From assembly GCA_963920525.1 (NCBI GenBank), contig OY986438.1, positions 216,931,396 to 216,995,395 of the forward strand: a stretch of 64,000 bases of DNA. The letters are read 5' to 3'. This document shows, in pieces, positions 1-11,193 of this stretch; within the stretch, counting starts at the first letter, position 1, and the number at the start of each line of letters is the position of its first letter. A program made the translations under genes and the position numbers. The notes under the pieces were generated by a model that did not search any database, was not told the origin of the DNA, and saw only the letters and a program-made list of their open reading frames with translations. This stretch comes from Dichetophora obliterata. Lineage: Eukaryota > Arthropoda > Insecta > Diptera > Sciomyzidae.

Positions 1-29
1 ACTAAGATTCTTGAAAAAAAATCAAATTC

Positions 30-46
30 CAGAAAACTTTTTTCTG
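30..46. repeat. Short inverted repeat with variable loop base
   Basis: CAGAAAACTTTTTTCTG can pair as arms CAGAAAA and TTTTCTG around a 3-base loop. The first loop base (37) is the most variable single position I noticed in the array: C in most units, G in many (for example units starting 3732, 5864, 7996, 14709, 15242, 22130) and A in the units starting 11194 and 36342. Some units also have CCG for CTG at the right arm edge (units at 4798, 6930, 18972, 53662), which breaks one stem pair. Whether it extrudes in vivo is unknown. Confidence 0.6.
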
Positions 47-133
47 AATATGCAGTCTTGTGTATATATGTATTAGAAACAATTTGGTGTATAAATCGTC
101 CTTGTAGGATGTATGGTTTGCGAGTTATGACGG

Positions 134-183
134 AAAAAGCACATGTTTTTGGCCAGCTTCCACTCCAAAAAGTGTTCTACAAC
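134..183. other. Apparently invariant 50-bp core of the monomer
   Basis: Reading the units one after another I found no substitution or indel between offsets 134 and 183, while offsets 1-133 carry most of the diagnostic variants. The nearest variants are G/A at 133 on the left and a single C to T at offset 184 in the unit starting 56327. The segment includes GCACATG, TGGCCAG and the inverted repeat at 146-171. A constrained protein-binding block is one reading; efficient homogenisation or chance is another. This is a by-eye observation, not a computed conservation profile. Confidence 0.55.
146..171. repeat. 7-bp inverted repeat TTTTTGG / CCAAAAA, 12-bp loop
   Basis: Left arm TTTTTGG (146-152) and right arm CCAAAAA (165-171) are perfect complements separated by 12 bases. 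The pairing does not extend on either side. It sits inside the 50-bp segment with no variation seen across the array, so both arms are retained in every unit. It could be a dimeric protein site or carry no function. Confidence 0.6.
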
Positions 184-300
184 TCCTAACTACAAGAGAT
201 AGAGCAAACGGCATTTGGACAAAGGAGTATCCCTTCTTAAGGACGAGGACCTGGTGCTCATTTTAATGCATGAATCGTCCTTATCTGATATGTAGTTTTT

Positions 301-345
301 ATTTTAGAAAATAAATAAAAAAAATAAAAATTGACAAAAAAGGGC
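301..345. other. A-rich tract in subunit B
   Basis: A run of A-tracts separated by single T bases, ending in TTGACAAAAAAGGGC, on the plus strand only. Length variants are concentrated here: AAATT replacing AAAAT with loss of one base in the units starting 17907, 20038, 44654 and 46785, a T substitution in the units at 13108 and 39855, and a 9-bp loss in the unit at 61614. Such tracts usually disfavour nucleosomes and slip in replication; that is general knowledge, not shown here. Confidence 0.7.
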
Positions 346-366
346 ACATGAAATTAACATGAAATC

Positions 367-381
367 TAATTTTTAAAATTA
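367..381. repeat. AT dyad TAATTTTTAAAATTA, a recurrent junction site
   Basis: Arms TAATTTT and AAAATTA flank a single T, a near-perfect 15-bp palindrome. The three composite monomers in the window (units starting 11727, 26915 and 36875) all leave the normal sequence in the middle of this dyad, at offset 374. The 36875 case is the duplicated copy of 11727, so there are two independent events at the same base. That makes the dyad a plausible breakage or fork-stalling point. Confidence 0.65.
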
Positions 382-392
382 TTTTAAGGATA

Positions 393-585
393 CAGTCTTG
401 TGGGCAGTAGCTTAAGGAACATTTTGATGCATAAATCGTCCTTTTATGATGTATAGTTTAGAAATTATGGCTAAAAAATCAAAAAAATCGCAAAAAACCA
501 CGTCAAAAACTATGATTCATGTAAAAAATTTTAACTAAGATTCTTGAAAAAAAATCAAAATCCAGAAAACTTTTTTCTGAATATG
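393..585. repeat. Subunit C (193 bp), spanning the monomer phase mark
   Basis: Starts at CAGTCTTGTG (393) with the anchor at 434, and runs through the arbitrary ACTAAG phase mark at 534 into the next unit. It has the longest A-rich tail of the three subunits (about 466-521, then A8 after TTCTTG). Its extra length relative to A (193 against 179) lies in that A-rich tail. A to B, B to C and C to next A anchor spacings are 179, 161 and 193 bp, which sum to 533. Confidence 0.85.
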
Positions 586-3500
586 CAGTCTTGTGTATAT
601 ATGTATTAGAAACAATTTGGTGTATAAATCGTCCTTGTAGGATGTATGGTTTGCGAGTTATGACGGAAAAAGCACATGTTTTTGGCCAGCTTCCACTCCA
701 AAAAGTGTTCTACAACTCCTAACTACAAGAGATAGAGCAAACGGCATTTGGACAAAGGAGTATCCCTTCTTAAGGACGAGGACCTGGTGCTCATTTTAAT
801 GCATGAATCGTCCTTATCTGATATGTAGTTTTTATTTTAGAAAATAAATAAAAAAAATAAAAATTGACAAAAAAGGGCACATGAAATTAACATGAAATCT
901 AATTTTTAAAATTATTTTAAGGATACAGTCTTGTGGGCAGTAGCTTAAGGAACATTTTGATGCATAAATCGTCCTTTTATGATGTATGGTTTAGAAGTTA
1001 TGGCTAAAAAATCAAAAAAATCGCAAAAAACCACGTCAAAAACTATGATTCATGTAAAAAATTTTAACTAAGATTCTTGAAAAAAAATCAAAATCCAGAA
1101 AACTTTTTTCTGAATATGCAGTCTTGTGTATATATGTATTAGAAACAATTTGGTGTATAAATCGTCCTTGTAGGATGTATGGTTTGCGAGTTATGACGGA
1201 AAAAGCACATGTTTTTGGCCAGCTTCCACTCCAAAAAGTGTTCTACAACTCCTAACTACAAGAGATAGAGCAAACGGCATTTGGACAAAGGAGTATCCCT
1301 TCTTAAGGACGAGGACCTGGTGCTCATTTTAATGCATGAATCGTCCTTATCTGATATGTAGTTTTTATTTTAGAAAATAAATAAAAAAAATAAAAATTGA
1401 CAAAAAAGGGCACATGAAATTAACATGAAATCTAATTTTTAAAATTATTTTAAGGATACAGTCTTGTGGGCAGTAGCTTAAGGAACATTTTGATGCATAA
1501 ATCGTCCTTTTATGATGTATGGTTTAGAAGTTATGGCTAAAAAATCAAAAAAATCGCAAAAAACCACGTCAAAAACTATGATTCATGTAAAAAATTTTAA
1601 CTAAGAATCTTGAAAAAAAATCAAAATCCAGAAAACTTTTTTCTGAATATGCAGTCTTGTGTATATATGTATTAGAAACAATTTGGTGTATAAATCGTCC
1701 TTGTAGGATGTATGGTTTGCGAGTTATGACGGAAAAAGCACATGTTTTTGGCCAGCTTCCACTCCAAAAAGTGTTCTACAACTCCTAACTACAAGAGATA
1801 GAGCAAACGGCATTTGGACAAAGGAGTATCCCTTCTTAAGGACGAGGACCTGGTGCTCATTTTAATGCATGAATCGTCCTTATCTGATATGTAGTTTTTA
1901 TTTTAGAAAATAAATAAAAAAAATAAAAATTGACAAAAAAGGGCACATGAAATTAACATGAAATCTAATTTTTAAAATTATTTTAAGGATACAGTCTTGT
2001 GGGCAGTAGCTTAAGGAACATTTTGATGCATAAATCGTCCTTTTATGATGTATAGTTTAGAAGTTATGGCTAAAAAATCAAAAAAATCGCAAAAAACCAC
2101 GTCAAAAACTATGATTCATGTAAAAAATTTTAACTAAGATTCTTGAAAAAAAATCAAAATCCAGAAAACTTTTTTCTGAATATGCAGTCTTGTGTATATA
2201 TGTATTAGAAACAATTTGGTGTATAAATCGTCCTTGTAGGATGTATGGTTTGCGAGTTATGACGGAAAAAGCACATGTTTTTGGCCAGCTTCCACTCCAA
2301 AAAGTGTTCTACAACTCCTAACTACAAGAGATAGAGCAAACGGCATTTGGACAAAGGAGTATCCCTTCTTAAGGACGAGGACCTGGTGCTCATTTTAATG
2401 CATGAATCGTCCTTATCTGATATGTAGTTTTTATTTTAGAAAATAAATAAAAAAAATAAAAATTGACAAAAAAGGGCACATGAAATTAACATGAAATCTA
2501 ATTTTTAAAATTATTTTAAGGATACAGTCTTGTGGGCAGTAGCTTAAGGAACATTTTGATGCATAAATCGTCCTTTTATGATGTATGGTTTAGAAGTTAT
2601 GGCTAAAAAATCAAAAAAATCGCAAAAAACCACGTCAAAAACTATGATTCATGTAAAAAATTTTAACTAAGATTCTTGAAAAAAAATCAAATTCCAGAAA
2701 ACTTTTTTCTGAATATGCAGTCTTGTGTATATATGTATTAGAAACAATTTGGTGTATAAATCGTCCTTGTAGGATGTATGGTTTGCGAGTTATGACGGAA
2801 AAAGCACATGTTTTTGGCCAGCTTCCACTCCAAAAAGTGTTCTACAACTCCTAACTACAAGAGATAGAGCAAACGGCATTTGGACAAAGGAGTATCCCTT
2901 CTTAAGGACGAGGACCTGGTGCTCATTTTAATGCATGAATCGTCCTTATCTGATATGTAGTTTTTATTTTAGAAAATAAATAAAAAAAATAAAAATTGAC
3001 AAAAAAGGGCACATGAAATTAACATGAAATCTAATTTTTAAAATTATTTTAAGGATACAGTCTTGTGGGCAGTAGCTTAAGGAACATTTTGATGCATAAA
3101 TCGTCCTTTTATGATGTATGGTTTAGAAGTTATGGCTAAAAAATCAAAAAAATCGCAAAAAACCACGTCAAAAACTATGATTCATGTAAAAAATTTTAAC
3201 TAAGATTCTTGAAAAAAAATCAAAATCCAGAAAACTTTTTTCTGAATATGCAGTCTTGTGTATATATGTATTAGAAACAATTTGGTGTATAAATCGTCCT
3301 TGTAGGATGTATGGTTTGGGAGTTATGACGAAAAAAGCACATGTTTTTGGCCAGCTTCCACTCCAAAAAGTGTTCTACAACTCCTAACTACAAGAGATAG
3401 AGCAAACGGCATTTGGACAAAGGAGTATCCCTTCTTAAGGACGAGGACCTGGTGCTCATTTTAATGCATGAATCGTCCTTATCTGATATGTAGTTTTTAT

Positions 3501-4264
3501 TTTAGAAAATAAATAAAAAAAATAAAAATTGACAAAAAAGGGCACATGAAATTAACATGAAATCTAATTTTTAAAATTATTTTAAGGATACAGTCTTGTG
3601 GGCAGTAGCTTAAGGAACATTTTGATGCATAAATCGTCCTTTTATGATGTATGGTTTAGAAGTTATGGCTAAAAAATCAAAAAAATCGCAAAAAACCACG
3701 TCAAAAACTATGATTCATGTAAAAAATTTTAACTAAGATTCTTGAAAAAAAATCAAAATCCAGAAAAGTTTTTTCTGAATATGCAGTCTTGTGTATATAT
3801 GTATTAGAAACAATTTGGTGTATAAATCGTCCTTGTGGGATGTATGGTTTGCGAGTTATGACGGAAAAAGCACATGTTTTTGGCCAGCTTCCACTCCAAA
3901 AAGTGTTCTACAACTCCTAACTACAAGAGATAGAGCAAACGGCATTTGGACAAAGGAGTATCCCTTCTTAAGGACGAGGACCTGGTGCTCATTTTAATGC
4001 ATGAATCGTCCTTATCTGATATGTAGTTTTTATTTTAGAAAATAAATAAAAAAAATAAAAATTGACAAAAAAGGGCACATGAAATTAACATGAAATCTAA
4101 TTTTTAAACTTATTTTAAGGATACAGTCTTGTGGGCAGTAGCTTAAGGAACATTTTGATGCATAAATCGTCCTTTTATGATGTATGGTTTAGAAGTTATG
4201 GCTAAAAAATAAAAAAAATCGCAAAAAACCACGTCAAAAACTATGATTCATGTAAAAAATTTTA

Positions 4265-5330
4265 ACTAAGATTCTTGAAAAAAAATCAAAATCCAGAAAA
4301 CTTTTTTCTGAATATGCAGTCTTGTGTATATATGTATTAGAAACAATTTTGTGTATAAATCGTCCTTGTAGGATGTACAGTTTGCGAGTTATGACGGAAA
4401 AAGCACATGTTTTTGGCCAGCTTCCACTCCAAAAAGTGTTCTACAACTCCTAACTACAAGAGATAGAGCAAACGGCATTTGGACAAAGGAGTATCCCTTC
4501 TTAAGGACGAGGACCTGGTGCTCATTTTAATGCATGAATCGTCCTTATCTGATATGTAGTTTTTATTTTAGAAAATAAATAAAAAAAATAAAAATTGACA
4601 AAAAAGGGCACATGAAATTAACATGAAATCTAATTTTTAAAATTATTTTAAGGATACAGTCTTGTGGGCAGTAGCTTAAGGAACATTTTGATGTATAAAT
4701 CGTCCTTTTATGATGTATGGTTTAGAAGTTATGGCTAAAAAATCAAAAAAATCGCAAAAAACCACGTCAAAAACTATGATTCATGTAAAAAATTTTAACT
4801 AAGATTCTTGAAAAAAAATCAAAATCCAGAAAACTTTTTTCCGAATATGCAGTCTTGTGTATATATGTATTAGAAACAATTTGGTGTATAAATCGTCCTT
4901 GTAGGATGTACAGTTTGCGAGTTATGACGGAAAAAGCACATGTTTTTGGCCAGCTTCCACTCCAAAAAGTGTTCTACAACTCCTAACTACAAGAGATAGA
5001 GCAAACGGCATTTGGACAAAGGAGTATCCCTTCTTAAGGACGAGGACCTGGTGCTCATTTTAATGCATGAATCGTCCTTATCTGATATGTAGTTTTTATT
5101 TTAGAAAATAAATAAAAAAAATAAAAATTGACAAAAAAGGGCACATGAAATTAACATGAAATCTAATTTTTAAAATTATTTTAAGGATACAGTCTTGTGG
5201 GCAGTAGCTTAAGGAACATTTTGATGCATAAATCGTCCTTTTATGATGTATGGTTTAGAAGTTATGGCTAAAAAATCAAAAAAATCGCAAAAAACCACGT
5301 CAAAAACTATGATTCATGTAAAAAATTTTA
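4265..5330. repeat. Monomer pair with variant GTACAGTTTGCG
   Basis: Units 4265 and 4798 both have GTACAGTTTGCG for GTATGGTTTGCG. The first also has CAATTTTGTG and GATGTATAAATCG; the second has CCGAATATG. They recur in copy 2 at 29413 and 29946 and, as a single unit combined with CACATTCC, at 61081 in the third block. Confidence 0.8.
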
Positions 5331-6929
5331 ACTAAGATTCTTGAAAAAAAATCAAATTCCAGAAAACTTTTTTCTGAATATGCAGTCTTGTGTATATATG
5401 TATTAGAAACAATTTGGTGTATAAATCGTCCTTGTAGGATGTATGGTTTGCGAGTTATGACGGAAAAAGCACATGTTTTTGGCCAGCTTCCACTCCAAAA
5501 AGTGTTCTACAACTCCTAACTACAAGAGATAGAGCAAACGGCATTTGGACAAAGGAGTATCCCTTCTTAAGGACGAGGACCTGGTGCTCATTTTAATGCA
5601 TGAATCGTCCTTATCTGATATGTAGTTTTTATTTTAGAAAATAAATAAAAAAAATAAAAATTGACAAAAAAGGGCACATGAAATTAACATGAAATCTAAT
5701 TTTTAAAATTATTTTAAGGATACAGTCTTGTGGGCAGTAGCTTAAGGAACATTTTGATGCATAAATCGTCCTTTTATGATGTATGGTTTAGAAGTTATGG
5801 CTAAAAAATAAAAAAAATCGCAAAAAACCACGTCAAAAACTATGATTCATGTAAAAAATTTTAACTAAGATTCTTGAAAAAAAATCAAAATCCAGAAAAG
5901 TTTTTTCTGAATATGCAGTCTTGTGTATATATGTATTAGAAACAATTTGGTGTATAAATCGTCCTTGTAGGATGTATGGTTTGCGAGTTATGACGGAAAA
6001 AGCACATGTTTTTGGCCAGCTTCCACTCCAAAAAGTGTTCTACAACTCCTAACTACAAGAGATAGAGCAAACGGCATTTGGACAAAGGAGTATCCCTTCT
6101 TAAGGACGAGGACCTGGTGCTCATTTTAATGCATGAATCGTCCTTATCTGATATGTAGTTTTTATTTTAGAAAATAAATAAAAAAAATAAAAATTGACAA
6201 AAAAGGGCACATGAAATTAACATGAAATCTAATTTTTAAAATTATTTTAAGGATACAGTCTTGTGGGCAGTAGCTTAAGGAACATTTTGATGCATAAGTT
6301 GTCCTTTTATGATGTATGGTTTAGAAGTTATGGCTAAAAAATCAAAAAAATCGCAAAAAACCACGTCAAAAACTATGATTCATGTAAAAAATTTTAAATA
6401 AGATTCTTGAAAAAAAATCAAAATCCAGAAAAGTTTTTTCTGAATATGCAGTCTTGTGTATATATGTATTAGAAACAATTTGGTGTATAAATCGTCCTTG
6501 TAGGATGTATGGTTTGCGAGTTATGACGGAAAAAGCACATGTTTTTGGCCAGCTTCCACTCCAAAAAGTGTTCTACAACTCCTAACTACAAGAGATAGAG
6601 CAAACGGCATTTGGACAAAGGAGTATCCCTTCTTAAGGACGAGGACCTGGTGCTCATTTTAATGCATGAATCGTCCTTATCTGATATGTAGTTTTTATTT
6701 TAGAAAATAAATAAAAAAAATAAAAATTGACAAAAAAGGGCACATGAAATTAACATGAAATCTAATTTTTAAAATTATTTTAAGGATACAGTCTTGTGGG
6801 CAGTAGCTTAAGGAACATTTTGATGCATAAATCGTCCTTTTATGATGTATGGTTTAGAAGTTATGGCTAAAAAATCAAAAAAATCGCAAAAAACCACGTC
6901 AAAAACTATGATTCATGTAAAAAATTTTA

Positions 6930-7462
6930 ACTAAGATTCTTGAAAAAAAATCACATTCCAGAAAACTTTTTTCCGAATTTGCAGTCTTGTGTATATATGT
7001 ATTAGAAACAATTTGGTGTATAAATCGTCCTTGTAGGATGTATGGTTTGGGAGTTATGACGGAAAAAGCACATGTTTTTGGCCAGCTTCCACTCCAAAAA
7101 GTGTTCTACAACTCCTAACTACAAGAGATAGAGCAAACGGCATTTGGACAAAGGAGTATCCCTTCTTAAGGACGAGGACCTGGTGCTCATTTTAATGCAT
7201 GAATCGTCCTTATCTGATATGTAGTTTTTATTTTAGAAAATAAATAAAAAAAATAAAAATTGACAAAAAAGGGCACATGAAATTAACATGAAATCTAATT
7301 TTTAAAATTATTTTAAGGATACAGTCTTGTGGGCAGTAGCTTAAGGAACATTTTGATGCATAAATCGTCCTTTTATGATGTATGGTTTAGAAGTTATGGC
7401 TAAAAAATCAAAAAAATCGCAAAAAACCACGTCAAAAACTATGATTCATGTAAAAAATTTTA
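6930..7462. repeat. Monomer variant CACATTCC / CCGAATTTG
   Basis: This unit has CACATTCC, CCGAATTTG and TTTGGGAG. The linked CACATTCC plus CCGAAT type recurs at 18972, 21103 (with CCGAATTTG) and 53662, 54195, 58990, 59523, 61081 (with CCGAATATG), plus copy 2 counterparts 32078, 45719 and 47850. It is a recognisable monomer subtype scattered over all blocks. Confidence 0.8.
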
Positions 7463-9061
7463 ACTAAGATTCTTGAAAAAAAATCAAAATCCAGAAAACT
7501 TTTTTCTGAATATGCAGTCTTGTGTATATATGTATTAGAAACAATTTGGTGTATAAATCGTCCTTGTAGGATGTATGGTTTGCGAGTTATGACGGAAAAA
7601 GCACATGTTTTTGGCCAGCTTCCACTCCAAAAAGTGTTCTACAACTCCTAACTACAAGAGATAGAGCAAACGGCATTTGGACAAAGGAGTATCCCTTCTT
7701 AAGGACGAGGACCTGGTGCTCATTTTAATGCATGAATCGTCCTTATCTGATATGTAGTTTTTATTTTAGAAAATAAATAAAAAAAATAAAAATTGACAAA
7801 AAAGGGCACATGAAATTAACATGAAATCTAATTTTTAAAATTATTTTAAGGATACAGTCTTGTGAGCAGTAGCTTAAGGAACATTTTGATGCATAAATCG
7901 TCCTTTTATGATGTATGGTTTAGAAGTTATGGCTAAAAAATCAAAAAAATCGCAAAAAACCACGTCAAAAACTATGATTCATGTAAAAAATTTTAACTAA
8001 GATTCTTGAAAAAAAATCAAAATCCAGAAAAGTTTTTTCTGAATATGCAGTCTTGTGTATATATGTATTAGAAACAATTTGGTGTATAAATCGTCCTTGT
8101 GGGATGTATGGTTTGCGAGTTATGACGGAAAAAGCACATGTTTTTGGCCAGCTTCCACTCCAAAAAGTGTTCTACAACTCCTAACTACAAGAGATAGAGC
8201 AAACGGCATTTGGACAAAGGAGTATCCCTTCTTAAGGACGAGGACCTGGTGCTCATTTTAATGCATGAATCGTCCTTATCTGATATGTAGTTTTTATTTT
8301 AGAAAATAAATAAAAAAAATAAAAATTGACAAAAAAGGGCACATGAAATTAACATGAAATCTAATTTTTAAAATTATTTTAAGGATACAGTCTTGTGGGC
8401 AGTAGCTTAAGGAACATTTTGATGCATAAATCGTCCTTTTATGATGTATGGTTTAGAAGTTATGGCTAAAAAATCAAAAAAATCGCAAAAAACCACGTCA
8501 AAAACTATGATTCATGTAAAAAATTTTAACTAAGATTCTTGAAAAAAAATCAAAATCCAGAAAAGTTTTTTCTGAATATGCAGTCTTGTGTATATATGTA
8601 TTAGAAACAATTTGGTGTATAAATCGTCCTTGTAGGATGTATGGTTTGCGAGTTATGACGGAAAAAGCACATGTTTTTGGCCAGCTTCCACTCCAAAAAG
8701 TGTTCTACAACTCCTAACTACAAGAGATAGAGCAAACGGCATTTGGACAAAGGAGTATCCCTTCTTAAGGACGAGGACCTGCTGCTCATTTTAATGCATG
8801 AATCGTCCTTATCTGATATGTAGTTTTTATTTTAGAAAATAAATAAAAAAAATAAAAATTGACAAAAAAGGGCACATGAAATTAACATGAAATCTAATTT
8901 TTAAAATTATTTTAAGGATACAGTCTTGTGGGCAGTAGCTTAAGGAACATTTTGATGCATAAATCGTCCTTTTATGATGTATGGTTTAGAAGTTATGGCT
9001 AAAAAATCAAAAAAATCGCAAAAAACCACGTCAAAAACTATGATTCATGTAAAAAATTTTA

Positions 9062-11193
9062 ACTAAGATTCTTGAAAAAAATCAAATTCCAGAAAACTTT
9101 TTTCTGAATATGCAGTCTTGTGTATATATGTATTAGAAACAATTTGGTGTATAAATCGTCCTTGTAGGATGTATGGTTTGCGAGTTATGACGGAAAAAGC
9201 ACATGTTTTTGGCCAGCTTCCACTCCAAAAAGTGTTCTACAACTCCTAACTACAAGAGATAGAGCAAACGGCATTTGGACAAAGGAGTATCCCTTCTTAA
9301 GGACGAGGACCTGGTGCTCATTTTAATGCATGAATCGTCCTTATCTGATATGTAGTTTTTATTTTAGAAAATAAATAAAAAAAATAAAAATTGACAAAAA
9401 AGGGCACATGAAATTAACATGAAATCTAATTTTTAAAATTATTTTAAGGATACAGTCTTGTGCGCAGTAGCTTAAGGAACATTTTGATGCATAAATCGTC
9501 CTTTTATGATGTATGGTTTAGAAGTTATGGCTAAAAAATCAAAAAAATCGCAAAAAACCACGTCAAAAACTATGATTCATGTAAAAAATTTTAACTAAGA
9601 TTCTTGAAAAAAAATCAAAATCCAGAAAACTTTTTTCTGAATATGCAGTCTTGTGTATATATGTATTAGAAACAATTTGGTGTGTAAATCGTCCTTGTAG
9701 GATGTATGGTTTGCGAGTTATGACGGAAAAAGCACATGTTTTTGGCCAGCTTCCACTCCAAAAAGTGTTCTACAACTCCTTAACTACAAGAGATAGAGCA
9801 AAATGCATTTGGACAAAGGAGTATCCCTTCTTAAGGACGAGGACCTGGTGCTCATTTTAATGCATGAATCGTCCTTATCTGATATGTAGTTTTTATTTTA
9901 GAAAATAAATAAAAAAAATAAAAATTGACAAAAAAGGGCACATGAAATTAACATGAAATCTAATTTTTAAAATTATTTTAAGGATACAGTCTTGTGAGCA
10001 GTAGCTTAAGGAACATTTTGATGCATAAATCGTCCTTTTATGATGTATGGTTTAGAAGTTATGGCTAAAAAATCAAAAAAATCGCAAAAAACCACGTCAA
10101 AAACTATGATTCATGTAAAAAATTTTAACTAAGATTCTTGAAAAAAATCAAATTCCAGAAAACTTTTTTCTGAATATGCAGTCTTGTGTATATATGTATT
10201 AGAAACAATTTGGTGTATAAATCGTCCTTGTAGGATGTATGGTTTGCGAGTTATGACGGAAAAAGCACATGTTTTTGGCCAGCTTCCACTCCAAAAAGTG
10301 TTCTACAACTCCTAACTACAAGAGATAGAGCAAACGGCATTTGGACAAAGGAGTATCCCTTCTTAAGGACGAGGACCTGGTGCTCATTTTAATGCATGAA
10401 TCGTCCTTATCTGATATGTAGTTTTTATTTTAGAAAATAAATAAAAAAAATAAAAATTGACAAAAAAGGGCACATGAAATTAACATGAAATCTAATTTTT
10501 AAAATTATTTTAAGGATACAGTCTTGTGGGCAGTAGCTTAAGGAACATTTTGATGCATAAATCGTCCTTTTATGATGTATGGTTTAGAAGTTATGGCTAA
10601 AAAATCAAAAAAATCGCAAAAAACCACGTCAAAAACTATGATTCATGTAAAAAATTTTAACTAAGATTCTTGAAAAAAAATCAAAATCCAGAAAACTTTT
10701 TTCTGAATATGCAGTCTTGTGTATATATGTATTAGAAACAATTTGGTGTGTAAATCGTCCTTGTAGGATGTATGGTTTGCGAGTTATGACGGAAAAAGCA
10801 CATGTTTTTGGCCAGCTTCCACTCCAAAAAGTGTTCTACAACTCCTTAACTACAAGAGATAGAGCAAAATGCATTTGGACAAAGGAGTATCCCTTCTTAA
10901 GGACGAGGACCTGGTGCTCATTTTAATGCATGAATCGTCCTTATCTGATATGTAGTTTTTATTTTAGAAAATAAATAAAAAAAATAAAAATTGACAAAAA
11001 AGGGCACATGAAATTAACATGAAATCTAATTTTTAAAATTATTTTAAGGATACAGTCTTGTGGGCAGTAGCTTAAGGAACATTTTGATGCATAAATCGTC
11101 CTTTTATGATGTATGGTTTAGAAGTTATGGCTAAAAAATCAAAAAAATCGCAAAAAACCACGTCAAAAACTATGATTCATGTAAAAAATTTTA
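9062..11193. repeat. Two-monomer higher-order repeat, two copies of 1066 bp
   Basis: Units at 9062 and 10128 are 532 bp with A7 and CAAATTCC. Units at 9594 and 10660 are 534 bp with GTGTGTAAATCG, CTCCTTAAC (one extra T) and GCAAAATGC for GCAAACGGC. The pair occurs twice in a row (9062-10127, 10128-11193). Copies differ at offset about 400: TGTGCGCAG in the first 532-bp unit, TGTGAGCAG in the first 534-bp unit, TGTGGGCAG in the second pair. The same arrangement is in copy 2 at 34210-36341. Confidence 0.85.

Larger units (their letters stand above)
53..231. repeat. Subunit A (179 bp) of the trimeric monomer
   Basis: Delimited from CAGTCTTGTG at 53 to the equivalent point of the next subunit. 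The anchor AATCGTCCTT is at 94, 41 bp after CAGTCTTGTG, exactly the spacing seen in subunit C. Using the second monomer, an ungapped hand alignment of 586-674 (A) with 926-1014 (C) matches 67 of 89 positions. Further downstream CCACTCCAAAAAG (A, 66 bp after the anchor) pairs with CCACGTCAAAAAC (C, 64 bp after). Common ancestry of A and C is directly supported; functional meaning is not. Confidence 0.88.
232..392. repeat. Subunit B (161 bp) of the trimeric monomer
   Basis: The most diverged third. Its anchor AATCGTCCTT is at 273, preceded by ATTTTAATGCATG, which resembles ATTTTGATGCATA before the subunit C anchor, and followed by a TGATATGTAGTTTTT stretch comparable to TGATGTATGGTTTAG in C. 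CTTAAGG at 236 has a counterpart at 411 in C but 14 bp further from the anchor, so an indel separates them. The 3' half is an A-rich tract and a dyad. Homology to A and C rests on the anchor region; the rest has largely decayed. Confidence 0.75.
1..533. repeat. Reference monomer (first unit) of the 533-bp satellite
   Basis: This unit serves as the coordinate system for the others, since offset equals window position here. It holds in order: an A-run of 8 at 14-21, a short hairpin at 30-46, subunit anchors AATCGTCCTT at 94, 273 and 434, an inverted repeat at 146-171, an A-rich tract around 301-345, a dyad at 367-381 and a second A-rich stretch around 466-521. G+C is 163 of 533. This unit is not the exact consensus: it carries CAAATTCC at 23-30 (most units have CAAAATCC) and, near 450, ATAGTTTAGAAATT in place of the usual ATGGTTTAGAAGTT. 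It contains no open frame of useful length. Confidence 0.97.
1..2154. repeat. Left stretch of monomers before large duplication
   Basis: Units start at 1, 534, 1067, 1600 and 2133. Distinguishing variants: CAAATTCC in unit 1; ACTAAGAATCT instead of ACTAAGATTCT in unit 1600; ATAGTTTAG instead of ATGGTTTAG near 451 and near 2051. All units are 533 bp. I found no match for this variant order in the rest of the window, so it is outside the large duplicated segment. Confidence 0.85.

Noticed and set aside
62..70. TATA-like promoter element (TATATATG)
   Set aside because: AT-rich satellite gives such words by chance, and there is no gene downstream or other promoter element to support it.
300..345. 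Poly(A) tail of a retroposon
   Set aside because: The A-rich tract is a fixed internal part of every monomer, is interrupted by T bases, and has no flanking target-site duplication.
3791..3997. Open frame of 68 codons, repeated at 8055, 28939 and 33203
   Set aside because: It is the monomer read through where a single A to G change turns a TAG stop (TTGTAGGATG) into TGG. It covers only part of a satellite unit, has no recognisable domain or coding bias, and exists only in units with that change.
9651..9860. Open frame of 69 codons, repeated at 10717, 13165, 34799, 35865, 38313 and 39912
   Set aside because: Another frame of the same monomer, opened by the one-base insertion (CTCCTTAAC) of the 534-bp unit class. 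It follows the repeat variant, not a gene.
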